A stretch of DNA of 38,399 bases from a virus. Shown piece by piece: positions 1-6,895 of this stretch. The stretch is taken from IMG/VR virus record IMGVR_UViG_3300018049_000053, positions 1-38,399 of that record; one strand, written 5' to 3'. Each line of letters starts with the position of its first letter. Within the stretch, counting starts at the first letter, position 1. The notes under the pieces were generated by a model, which was not told the DNA's origin, searched no databases, and saw nothing but the letters and a program-made list of their open reading frames with translations. Both the position numbers and the translations under genes were made by a program.

Positions 1-419
1 GATTTAATTTTTTCCATTTTCTTCCATTCGTCGCCTACTAGCCAAGGCACAAGTGCTACATCATCTTCTTCGTAGATTTCATCTACAAAGGTAACACCGT
101 CAATGTGCTTACCGAATATAGTTGAACTTACATCACGTTTATCTTTGTAGTACAAATCGTGGTTGCCTACAAACATATAGAATTTGTCAAATGCTTTGCC
201 TAGTTTTTCTAAAGACCTAATAGTAGCGTCCATAGTTGTTAGGTTAAGACTGTTACGGTTATGATGCCAATCACCGCAAAAGATTGCAGTTTCGCAACCG
301 TGTTCTTTTGCTTGCTCGATAAACCAATCTACGAATTCCTCGCAATCGTTGTTATGTACTTTACTGTTGCCTTTTAAGCCAAAGTGTATGTCTGTAAAGA
401 CAGCCGCTTTTTTAAACAA
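1..419 (-). CDS. 47: gp47-like recombination endonuclease subunit, metallophosphoesterase (partial, runs off left edge)
   Basis: Translating the minus strand from 419 gives about 139 residues of an SbcD/Mre11-type calcineurin-like phosphoesterase. Metal-binding motifs are visible in order: D10-I-H12, G49-D50-W-H-H53 and G85-N-H-D88, followed by VPWLVGDEW, which matches the IPW segment of T4 gp47. In T4, gp47 pairs with the ATPase gp46 to resect DNA ends during recombination-dependent replication. No ATG exists in this frame between the upstream TAG and the first motif. A TTG at 419-417, 8 nt after GGAG (431-428), is the best start. An ATG at 433 is in another frame and stops after about 20 codons. 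It lies directly downstream of gp55, and T4 also has genes 55 and 47 close together. The C-terminal part, and any gp46, would lie outside the window. Confidence 0.85.
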   Translation of the reverse strand, partial: MFKKAAVFTDIHFGLKGNSKVHNNDCEEFVDWFIEQAKEHGCETAIFCGDWHHNRNSLNLTTMDATIRSLEKLGKAFDKFYMFVGNHDLYYKDKRDVSSTIFGKHIDGVTFVDEIYEEDDVALVPWLVGDEWKKMEKIK

Positions 420-427
420 AATAAGTT

Positions 428-431
428 CTCC
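428..431 (-). promoter_or_regulatory. Shine-Dalgarno GGAG deciding the TTG start of gp47
   Basis: Minus-strand GGAG lies 8 nt before the TTG at 419-417 in the phosphoesterase frame. The nearby ATG at 433-431 overlaps this GGAG and reads another frame, so it is not the gp47 start. Confidence 0.55.
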
Positions 432-447
432 ATACTAATCAGTTACT

Positions 448-476
448 ATAATAAAGTCTTTGTAAGAAAAAGTCAA
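448..476 (-). promoter_or_regulatory. sigma70-type promoter for gp47
   Basis: On the minus strand TTGACT (476-471) is followed after 17 nt by TATTAT (453-448), one mismatch from consensus in each box. It sits immediately after the gp55 stop codon and predicts a leader of about 20 nt before the TTG start. It would allow host RNA polymerase to express gp47 independently of gp55. Confidence 0.65.
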
Positions 477-479
477 CCT

Positions 480-1304
480 TTATTTTGTTTCCAGCCCTTC
501 TCGTTTCATTGCGGCTTCCCATTCACCGACCATTTGTCTAGTATGACTAGGATTCATATCGTTCATTTCTAAGATGTCGTCTCTAATATTTTGATTACGC
601 TTTTCAATATTAATAACTCGAACAAATGAATTAGTAACTGCGGCAGTGTAATATGCAAAAGGGTTTTGGCTTTTAGATTCGTCAAATTGCAAACCAATTT
701 GTGCAAGTTGTAGGATTGCCTGCCCTCGCATTTCATCATTGTAGGTATATCCACGGACGTTACCTCTAGTTGCATAGCGATCACACAGTTTCATCCACAT
801 TCTAGCTAACTTTTCTGTTGCTTTTCCTGCTTTTAGTTCAAAGTTTCCATTTTCCATTCCACCGACCCAATGACTTTTACCTACAAGCACTAATTCTCCA
901 TCGTCATTAAACTTATAATGTTGAAAAGGTGGAAAATTTAATTTTACTTTTGTGTCTGCTACTGTTTTAGGATTCTTTTTACGACCTGGCTCTTCAGGAA
1001 TATGATCATAGGTCATTATACGGAAGATTAATTCTTCTTTTGTAATTTTTTTATAATCAATTGCGCAATCTGCTTGTTTAACACGCTCGCCAGCGGCCTT
1101 TCTTGCCGCGTAATCAGCATCACCTAATCTCTTTGCTTTATTTCTTTTTGCTTCGGCAATGGTTCTTATGTTAATTTTGTCTGTGCTATCAAGAATAATA
1201 TCAAATTGATGATATTCCGGGTCGACAAAACTACAGAAACTCGACTTTGATTTGTGTATTTCTAATAACAAATCCTTATTATTTAAATAATTTATTTTTT
1301 TCAT
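480..1304 (-). CDS. 55: gp55-like sigma factor for late transcription
   Basis: This is a divergent homologue of T4 gp55, the small sigma factor that directs host core RNA polymerase to TATAAATA late promoters. The N-terminus has YLNNKDLLLEI, matching the YVNNKELLQAI of T4 gp55. Residues about 185-254 carry the core signature: RGYTYNDEM, FDESKSQNPFAYYT, then IEKRNQNIRDD, corresponding to FSGYT, FDETKYKNPHAYIT and KKERK in T4. The protein is 274-275 residues against 185 in T4. The extra length is mostly a lysine-rich segment (about residues 20-170) between the two conserved parts. Two ATGs occur in tandem (1307 and 1304). GGAG at 1313-1310 is 2 nt from the first and 5 nt from the second, so 1304 is preferred. 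The hydrophobic-acidic C-terminal clamp-binding tail of T4 gp55 is not visible. It has a consensus sigma70 promoter. Confidence 0.85.
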   Translation of the reverse strand: MKKINYLNNKDLLLEIHKSKSSFCSFVDPEYHQFDIILDSTDKINIRTIAEAKRNKAKRLGDADYAARKAAGERVKQADCAIDYKKITKEELIFRIMTYDHIPEEPGRKKNPKTVADTKVKLNFPPFQHYKFNDDGELVLVGKSHWVGGMENGNFELKAGKATEKLARMWMKLCDRYATRGNVRGYTYNDEMRGQAILQLAQIGLQFDESKSQNPFAYYTAAVTNSFVRVINIEKRNQNIRDDILEMNDMNPSHTRQMVGEWEAAMKREGLETK

Positions 1305-1327
1305 CATAACTCCAAGTTTAGATAACT

Positions 1328-1356
1328 ATTATAATATACGCAGATAATTTTGTCAA
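1328..1356 (-). promoter_or_regulatory. consensus sigma70 promoter for gp55
   Basis: Minus-strand TTGACA (1356-1351), 17 nt, TATAAT (1333-1328): both boxes match the consensus exactly. The predicted start near 1321 leaves a leader of about 15 nt containing the GGAG ribosome site. Its -35 box shares base 1356 with the divergent late promoter box. Confidence 0.85.
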
Positions 1357-1363
1357 CTAAATA
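1356..1363 (+). promoter_or_regulatory. T4-type late promoter before the tube initiator gene
   Basis: ACTAAATA differs from TATAAATA at its first two bases and begins 27 nt before the ATG at 1383. A start near 1369 would give a short leader holding the AGGAG at 1372-1376. It drives the first gene of the plus-strand structural block and abuts the divergent gp55 promoter. Confidence 0.6.
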
Positions 1364-1382
1364 ATGTATATAGGAGACACTT

Positions 1383-2192
1383 ATGGCAAACGACCCACAA
1401 AGTAGCGTACAAAATTTTGTAGGTTCTGCTTTACAAGCAGGAGAATCAGCATTAAATAATGTTTCTGCAACAGTATCGCAGACAGCAACAAATTTAATAT
1501 CAGACACCGGTTTTGGCAAAGCATTACGTTCCATTGGTTTATTACCTGGCGCAGTTCCTACTACGGGTACTGAATTTACAGATGCTAATTGGGGTTCAAA
1601 AACAGATTTAGACTGGAGAGTACGACTATCAGTTCCAGACACATACAAAGCTAGTCCTATGCTAAGACCTTTGTTAGAAACTGATGGTATGATATTTCCT
1701 TATACACCACAAATTATTGTTGAACACTCTGCAAATTATAATTCACTACATCCTACACATAGTAATTATCCTTTTCCTGCTTACCAGAACAGTCAAGTGA
1801 GTTCTATGACTATTATTGGTGATTTTTTGATTAAAAATGCACAAGAAGGAGCATATTGGATAGCCGCAGTGCATTACTTAAGAACAATTACTAAAATGGC
1901 ATACGGTGCCAGTTCAAATCAAGGGTCTCCGCCGCCTGTTGTAAGGCTTAATGGATACGGAGATTTTGTTTTTAAAAATGTTCCTGTTATAGTTACTATG
2001 TTTACAGTAGATTTACCTAGTGACGTTGATTATATACAGGTTGGGTTAGGAGAAAATGGTTCTTGGGTTCCTACTAGAAGTAACATTAATGTTACAGTTC
2101 AACCTATATACAGCAGAAAATCTATTACTGAGTTTAGTTTAGATGCTTTTGTTAACGGAACATATATCACCAGTGGAAAAGGATTTATATAA
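1383..2192 (+). CDS. baseplate tail-tube initiator/cap protein (gp48/gp54-like)
   Basis: This 269-residue protein resembles the tube cap/initiator proteins that connect the T4 baseplate hub to the tail tube. After a variable, Ala/Ser/Thr-rich N-terminus (residues 1-65) comes the conserved body: DWRVRLSVP, then DGMIFPYTPQI, THSNYPFPAY, GSPPPVVRLNGYGDFVF and VQPIYSRKSI. These motifs recur in proteins of similar length in marine T4-like phages, which are annotated as gp48- or gp54-type, and I cannot choose between the two. The start has AGGAG at 6 nt spacing. It is the first gene of the late block, and its stop overlaps the start of gp53 (TAATG), suggesting translational coupling. Confidence 0.7.
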   Translation: MANDPQSSVQNFVGSALQAGESALNNVSATVSQTATNLISDTGFGKALRSIGLLPGAVPTTGTEFTDANWGSKTDLDWRVRLSVPDTYKASPMLRPLLETDGMIFPYTPQIIVEHSANYNSLHPTHSNYPFPAYQNSQVSSMTIIGDFLIKNAQEGAYWIAAVHYLRTITKMAYGASSNQGSPPPVVRLNGYGDFVFKNVPVIVTMFTVDLPSDVDYIQVGLGENGSWVPTRSNINVTVQPIYSRKSITEFSLDAFVNGTYITSGKGFI

Positions 2193-2494
2193 TGGCAAAT
2201 TATGAAAATTCATCACCGTGGGCTTCGACAAAAATTGTTAATAATCTTTATTTGGACTTATTAACAATTCGTCCAATTCCAGCTGAACCTGATGATGTTT
2301 TATATAAAGTTCAACCTCAGTACACACATCGACCAGATTTGTTGGCATATGATTTATATGGTAGCTCTAAACTTTGGTGGGTATTTACACAAAGAAATAT
2401 GAATATTCTAAAAGATCCTGTTTATGATTTAGTTGCAGGAATTGAAATATTTTTACCTCAAGGCCCGGCACTATCAAGGCAACTAGGAGCATAA
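2192..2494 (+). CDS. 53: baseplate wedge protein gp53
   Basis: This 100-residue protein has the typical motif of the phage gp53 wedge family: RPDLLAYDLYGSSKLWWVF followed by an N-rich stretch and DPVYDLVAGIEIFLP. In T4, gp53 (196 residues) completes the wedge and ties wedges together around the hub. This version is about half that length and keeps only the conserved core, as in other marine T4-like phages. Its start codon overlaps the preceding stop codon, and the next gene starts 4 nt after its stop. The ending, rich in proline and glycine, is short and shows no extra domain. Confidence 0.75.
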   Translation: MANYENSSPWASTKIVNNLYLDLLTIRPIPAEPDDVLYKVQPQYTHRPDLLAYDLYGSSKLWWVFTQRNMNILKDPVYDLVAGIEIFLPQGPALSRQLGA

Positions 2495-2497
2495 TAT

Positions 2498-4930
2498 ATG
2501 GCAATACAAACAGATGCTCAAGGACGCCCAGTACAAACACCATCCGGAAATACTATAACAACTACTGCTTCTAATATTGCTAGTGGTGCAAGTAGCACAG
2601 CAGTTAATGCCGCTGCCGGTACTGCTGGAATTATTGTTGGTGGTGCTGGTGCACTTGCGTCTGGTGTTGTAGGTTCGGTGGTAGGAGCTACAGTTGCTCC
2701 AGTTATAGAAGCCGCTCAAAAAGTTGATCAAGTTGCGCAATTAATACAAAATCCAACACTAGGCGGAGCGTTGGCATTATTAGGACAAGGTTTTCCACCT
2801 TATGCCAATACATTAGATCAGTTTGCAAGTTACAATTATATATTTTCGTTATCTGCACTTACAAACTTTGAATTAAACTTTCCTTTAAGTTATAGAACTG
2901 TTGGCCCATTAGTACAAATTATTAAAAGCGGTGGTACAGGCGGCAAAAAGATTCCTACAATTTTTGAAACTGATGGACAACGAGAATTTTTTATTGATAA
3001 TGTAAACATTGATACTTATGTTGCACCAAACTCAAGATCTCGTCATTCAAATGCAATGTCAATTAGCTTTGATGTAACAGAACCATATTCAATGGGTCAA
3101 TTTTTTCATAACTTAAAGACAGCGGCTCTTGTAGCAGGACATTTAAATTATTTACAAGCACCATTTTTACTAGGTGTTGAATTTATAGGCTATGACGATG
3201 AAGGTAATGTAAGAGAACCATTTTTTGCAAAAAGATATATTCCTTTTAGATTTGTCGGTATCGATATGGCTGTTAATGAAGGCGGTGCCATATATTCTTG
3301 CCAAGCAGTTCCATACAACGAAATAGCACTATCAGATAATAACAATAGAACAAATACAGACACTGATATTAGAGGAAGATCTGTAGGAGAAGTATTAATG
3401 ACTGGTGCAAACAGTTTATGTAGTGTATTAAACGAAGCATCAATACGATTACAGCAGTCTGGTCAACAATTTGCGGCCGACCAATATGTAATTAGTTTTC
3501 CACAAGGTAGTGCAATGTCAGACGCTGTAGGAAGTGTAACCACAGCAGGAAGTGTTGTTGAAGCAGGAACTACTAGACAAGCGTTGTACGAATCATTAAC
3601 TGGTATTGCTGGCGGCGAAATACCTCCAGAACTTGATCAAAAATTACAAGCACTAAGCGGAGTTAGTGTACCTCAATCCGCACTAGGAGAAGCAATTAAA
3701 GCAGAAGCAAGTGATGCTACTAGATGGAATAACATTGGAAAATCTCCTATTGTAAAAAGTTTTCTCGACGGTGGAAATATGCCGTTTGCTGAACCTGTCT
3801 TTGTAGAAACAGAAAACGTCTCAGGCCAATTCCAAAGAGGTCGAGTTCAAATGAGCGATACTAACAGGAGATTTACATTTAAGTCTGGCGAATCTATCGA
3901 AGAAATAATCCAAGAAGTTATTTTGAGTAGTGATTTTGCTAGAAGATTAACAGATCAAACTCCTGACGCTCAAGGAAGGGTTAATTGGTTTAGAATCGAA
4001 ACACAGGTATTTAATGTTACTAATCCGCTTGCAGAAGGACAGCTTGGTAGAGCACCTAGAGTGTTTGTTTATCGGGTTGTGCCTTTTAAAGTCGACAGTG
4101 CAAAAATAGAAGGACCTAAGGCTAATATATTTAAAACGTTAATTAAACAAACTCAAGCAGTTAAAGCATACAATTATATCTACACAGGACAAAATAAAGA
4201 TATTATAGATTTTGATATTAATTTTGATATTGCATTCTTTACAAACCTTAATAATGATAGGGGACAAATGGGTGCAGATTCTAAAAAAGTAGACGGGACT
4301 GCCGAAGGCGATGCAGATGCAGTGTTAGTAACTAATCAAGGCGGCACTGGTCCAGATGGTAATCCAACGCTTAATAACTCTTCAGGACCAAATTCAGGAA
4401 GAAGAGGCGGCGGCGCAAGACAACACGTTGAAAATGCTGTTGCTCGAATGTTCAATGATGCTATACTTAATACTGACAACGACTTAATTAATGTCACGCT
4501 AAAAATTCACGGTGATCCGTTTTATATTGTTGATGGAGGAATAGGAAACTATCTAGGAATTGAAAACCCGTTACATTCACAAATTACCGTTGATGGGGCT
4601 ATGAACCCTCGGAATGGAGAAGTTGATGTTATTTTAAGTTTTAGAACACCAATTGATTACGACGGTGACGATGGATTTGTAAAATATCCTTTTGGAGGTT
4701 TCCTTCCGGTAGCAATGTTTAGCGGAGTATATCAGGTTATCACAGTAAACAATGTTTTTAACAAAGGACAATTTACTCAAGAATTAGACCTAGTAAGAAA
4801 GCGTGGACAAGAGTTAGGAAGCCTAAAAGACATTGCATCAAGTGTTGGTGGATTGTTTAGTGATGCTAAAGCAATGGTACAAGGAAGCGTTGCAAACATA
4901 TTAGATAGAACTGAAGGAAATCAGCAGTAA
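2498..4930 (+). CDS. large baseplate hub-like structural protein (possible gp27 role)
   Basis: This 810-residue protein sits between gp53 and gp5. Residues about 38-68 form a Gly/Ala/Val-rich hydrophobic stretch with glycine-zipper spacing. A conserved-looking body from about residue 95 includes YNYIFSLSALTNFEL, FVGIDMAVNEGGAIYSC and AVPYNE. Near the C-terminus, FSGVYQVITVNN with FTQELDLVRKRG (about residues 741-771) resembles the end of hub or late-control proteins that carry the gp5-type spike. I infer, without firm homology, that it does the job of T4 gp27 (391 residues), because no separate gp27 is seen and gp5 follows directly with overlapping stop and start. AGGAG lies 8 nt before the ATG. 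It could instead be a marine-phage-specific hub component. Confidence 0.5.
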   Translation: MAIQTDAQGRPVQTPSGNTITTTASNIASGASSTAVNAAAGTAGIIVGGAGALASGVVGSVVGATVAPVIEAAQKVDQVAQLIQNPTLGGALALLGQGFPPYANTLDQFASYNYIFSLSALTNFELNFPLSYRTVGPLVQIIKSGGTGGKKIPTIFETDGQREFFIDNVNIDTYVAPNSRSRHSNAMSISFDVTEPYSMGQFFHNLKTAALVAGHLNYLQAPFLLGVEFIGYDDEGNVREPFFAKRYIPFRFVGIDMAVNEGGAIYSCQAVPYNEIALSDNNNRTNTDTDIRGRSVGEVLMTGANSLCSVLNEASIRLQQSGQQFAADQYVISFPQGSAMSDAVGSVTTAGSVVEAGTTRQALYESLTGIAGGEIPPELDQKLQALSGVSVPQSALGEAIKAEASDATRWNNIGKSPIVKSFLDGGNMPFAEPVFVETENVSGQFQRGRVQMSDTNRRFTFKSGESIEEIIQEVILSSDFARRLTDQTPDAQGRVNWFRIETQVFNVTNPLAEGQLGRAPRVFVYRVVPFKVDSAKIEGPKANIFKTLIKQTQAVKAYNYIYTGQNKDIIDFDINFDIAFFTNLNNDRGQMGADSKKVDGTAEGDADAVLVTNQGGTGPDGNPTLNNSSGPNSGRRGGGARQHVENAVARMFNDAILNTDNDLINVTLKIHGDPFYIVDGGIGNYLGIENPLHSQITVDGAMNPRNGEVDVILSFRTPIDYDGDDGFVKYPFGGFLPVAMFSGVYQVITVNNVFNKGQFTQELDLVRKRGQELGSLKDIASSVGGLFSDAKAMVQGSVANILDRTEGNQQ

Positions 4931-6375
4931 TGGCAACCGAACAAAGAACCCAACCAAAAGATAATTTACCTTCCGGAATTTACCTTGGGTTAGTAATAAG
5001 TCATCTTGATACTAAATTTAATGGTTCGTTGGAAGTAGAAATATTAAAAAGGACCGACTCGGGAAACTTATCTGCAAGAACAGGGCAAATTGTACAGGCA
5101 AAGTATCTAAGTCCATTTTCGGGTGCAACACCATATAAAGATATGACTCGTAATAGTGGTTGGAATAATACACAAAAAGGTTATGGATGGTGGGCAATCC
5201 CGCCAGATGCTGGTTCACTTGTAATGGTACTTTTTGCTGAAAACAACTATAGTCAAGCATATTGGATAGGTTGCGTACAAGACGAATTTATGAATTTTAT
5301 GATTCCGGGAAATGCGTCTACTACGTATAATGACAAAGATAGATCAAAAGCACTGCCTGTAGGTGAATATAATAAAAAAGTTGAAACAGGAACAGGTAGA
5401 GATCCAACAAAATTTATAAAACCTCATAACCCGTTTGCTTTTGAAAAACTTGAAGAAGCAGGACTAACAACAGATCATATTAGAGGAACAACAACTTCTA
5501 GTGCAAGACGAGAAGTTCCCAGTATGGTGTTTGGAGTTAGCACTCCGGGACCGGTAGACCGTAAAGGACCGACTGCTAGATATGGACCTGCTGGATCTGA
5601 AAGCAATGTTCCGTTTAGTAGATTAGGCGGATCTTCGTTTGTTATGGATGACGGAGATATGAGCCTGTTAAGAAAAAATCCGCCATCGGGCAAAGATGGA
5701 GACAAGCTAGAATATGCAAGTGTTGAAGAAGGTAGCAGAGAAGGAAATGAATACTTTCCGGCTAATGAGCTTATTAGATTAAAAACAAGATCTGGACATC
5801 AAATATTATTACATAACACAGAAGATTTAATTTATATTTCTCACGGTAGTGGAAACAGTTGGATTGAAATGACCGGCAACGGAAAAATTGACGTTTATGC
5901 AAAAGATAGTATAAGTTTTCATACAGAAAATGATTTCAATTTTAATGCAGGTAGAGATATTAATTTTAGAGCCAACGGTGATATTAATTTAACAGCAGAT
6001 GTTAATTTTAGAGCAACGGCTCGAGAAGACTTTGAGCTTTATGCAGACAAAAATGGAAAAATTCGTGCAGGAGAGGACACTAATATCTATGCAGGCGGCA
6101 ACCATAAAGAAACTACTGGAGAAGGCGGCAAAATTTATATGAATAGTGATAACGCGGCTGAAGAAGCATCAAGAGCACACATTCCTAAAAGAGTTCCTAG
6201 ACACGAACCTTGGAAATATCACGAAAATTTAGATCCTAAAGCTCACGTTCCTGATGAAACAAAAGCATTAGATCCAAGCGAACAAATTTCTGGCAGAGAT
6301 AGAGGATATGAAGAACCAAACGAGGAAAATTTTGTATTCCCAAACATTCCAGATACATTTAAGAGGCCAACATAA
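4930..6375 (+). CDS. 5: baseplate hub spike protein gp5-like (OB fold plus beta-helix, no visible lysozyme domain)
   Basis: This 481-residue protein forms the puncturing spike at the centre of the baseplate. Residues about 14-120 look like the gp5/VgrG OB fold: GIYLGLVISHLDTKFNGSLEVEI and, later, GWWAIPPDAGSLVMVLFAE with YWIGCVQDEF. Residues about 284-407 alternate charged and beta-branched residues with short repeats (RDINFRANGDINLTA), as expected for an intertwined triple-stranded beta-helix. T4 gp5 has a T4-lysozyme-like domain between these parts. Here the linker (about 140-283) is Gly/Pro/Ser-rich, and I see no Glu-Asp-Thr lysozyme pattern. The start overlaps the preceding stop. Gp25 follows after 17 nt. 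Confidence 0.75.
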   Translation: MATEQRTQPKDNLPSGIYLGLVISHLDTKFNGSLEVEILKRTDSGNLSARTGQIVQAKYLSPFSGATPYKDMTRNSGWNNTQKGYGWWAIPPDAGSLVMVLFAENNYSQAYWIGCVQDEFMNFMIPGNASTTYNDKDRSKALPVGEYNKKVETGTGRDPTKFIKPHNPFAFEKLEEAGLTTDHIRGTTTSSARREVPSMVFGVSTPGPVDRKGPTARYGPAGSESNVPFSRLGGSSFVMDDGDMSLLRKNPPSGKDGDKLEYASVEEGSREGNEYFPANELIRLKTRSGHQILLHNTEDLIYISHGSGNSWIEMTGNGKIDVYAKDSISFHTENDFNFNAGRDINFRANGDINLTADVNFRATAREDFELYADKNGKIRAGEDTNIYAGGNHKETTGEGGKIYMNSDNAAEEASRAHIPKRVPRHEPWKYHENLDPKAHVPDETKALDPSEQISGRDRGYEEPNEENFVFPNIPDTFKRPT

Positions 6376-6392
6376 ATTAAGGTAAATACGGT

Positions 6393-6842
6393 ATGAGCAG
6401 TTTAGAAAAAAAATTATATAAACAAATCGCTGTACAGGCTAACAATATTAAAGATAATGCTGCCGGCGGTGTCCCTACCTATAAAGGGTTTAGTACAATA
6501 GATACTGATAGCAAAAATCCTAATCTTTATGATATAGCTCTAATTAAACAAGATCTTATTAACCATTTTCACATTCGACAGGGTGAAAAACTTAGTGATC
6601 CTGAGTTTGGAACAATCATATGGGATATACTTTTTGAACCATTAACAGAAGATACAAAGAATGCTATTATTTCTAATGTTTCGAGAATTATTAACTATGA
6701 CCCTAGAGTTAAAGTTAATCAAATTACTGTAGATACTTACGAAAGTGGCATACAAATAGACTGCGAGTTAGTGTATTTGCCGTATAGTATTGTTGAAAAA
6801 TTACAAATGAAATTTGATGAAAAGGCCGGATTTATAAATTAA
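6393..6842 (+). CDS. 25: baseplate wedge protein gp25
   Basis: This 149-residue protein belongs to the gp25/GpW family, a conserved wedge component that joins the gp6-gp7 core and helps nucleate the sheath. The family signature is clear at about residues 62-85: RQGEKLSDPEFGTIIWDILFE. The protein is slightly longer than T4 gp25 (132 residues) through an N-terminal extension. AAGG lies about 10 nt before the ATG, followed by a late-promoter-like TAAATAC too close to the start to serve this gene. It precedes gp6, its structural partner. Confidence 0.85.
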   Translation: MSSLEKKLYKQIAVQANNIKDNAAGGVPTYKGFSTIDTDSKNPNLYDIALIKQDLINHFHIRQGEKLSDPEFGTIIWDILFEPLTEDTKNAIISNVSRIINYDPRVKVNQITVDTYESGIQIDCELVYLPYSIVEKLQMKFDEKAGFIN

Positions 6843-6861
6843 GTGCGTACTTTAAAAATCA

Positions 6862-6869
6862 AATAAATA
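6862..6869 (+). promoter_or_regulatory. T4-type late promoter before gp6
   Basis: AATAAATA, one mismatch from TATAAATA, lies 34 nt before the gp6 ATG at 6896 in the 53-nt gap after gp25. A start near 6875 leaves a 20-nt leader containing AGGAAAG (6884-6890). Confidence 0.65.
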
Positions 6870-6895
6870 TAGTATAAGAGATTAGGAAAGCACAG

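Noticed and set aside
384-572. Plus-strand open frame of 62 codons at the left edge
   Set aside because: It lies opposite the gp47 start and gp55 end, has no ribosome site or family motif, and the minus-strand genes explain the region.
1304-1648. Minus-strand open frame of 114 codons opposite the tube initiator gene
   Set aside because: The plus-strand gene shows clear conserved baseplate motifs there, and the minus frame would cover the divergent promoters.
2483-2740. Minus-strand frame rich in Cys, Ser and Asn
   Set aside because: The composition is a by-product of the Gly/Ala-rich codons of the hub-like gene read in reverse.
6840-6856. Short AAGT-ACTT dyad after gp25 as a terminator
   Set aside because: The stem is only four base pairs without GC content or a clean T-run, so it does not support termination.
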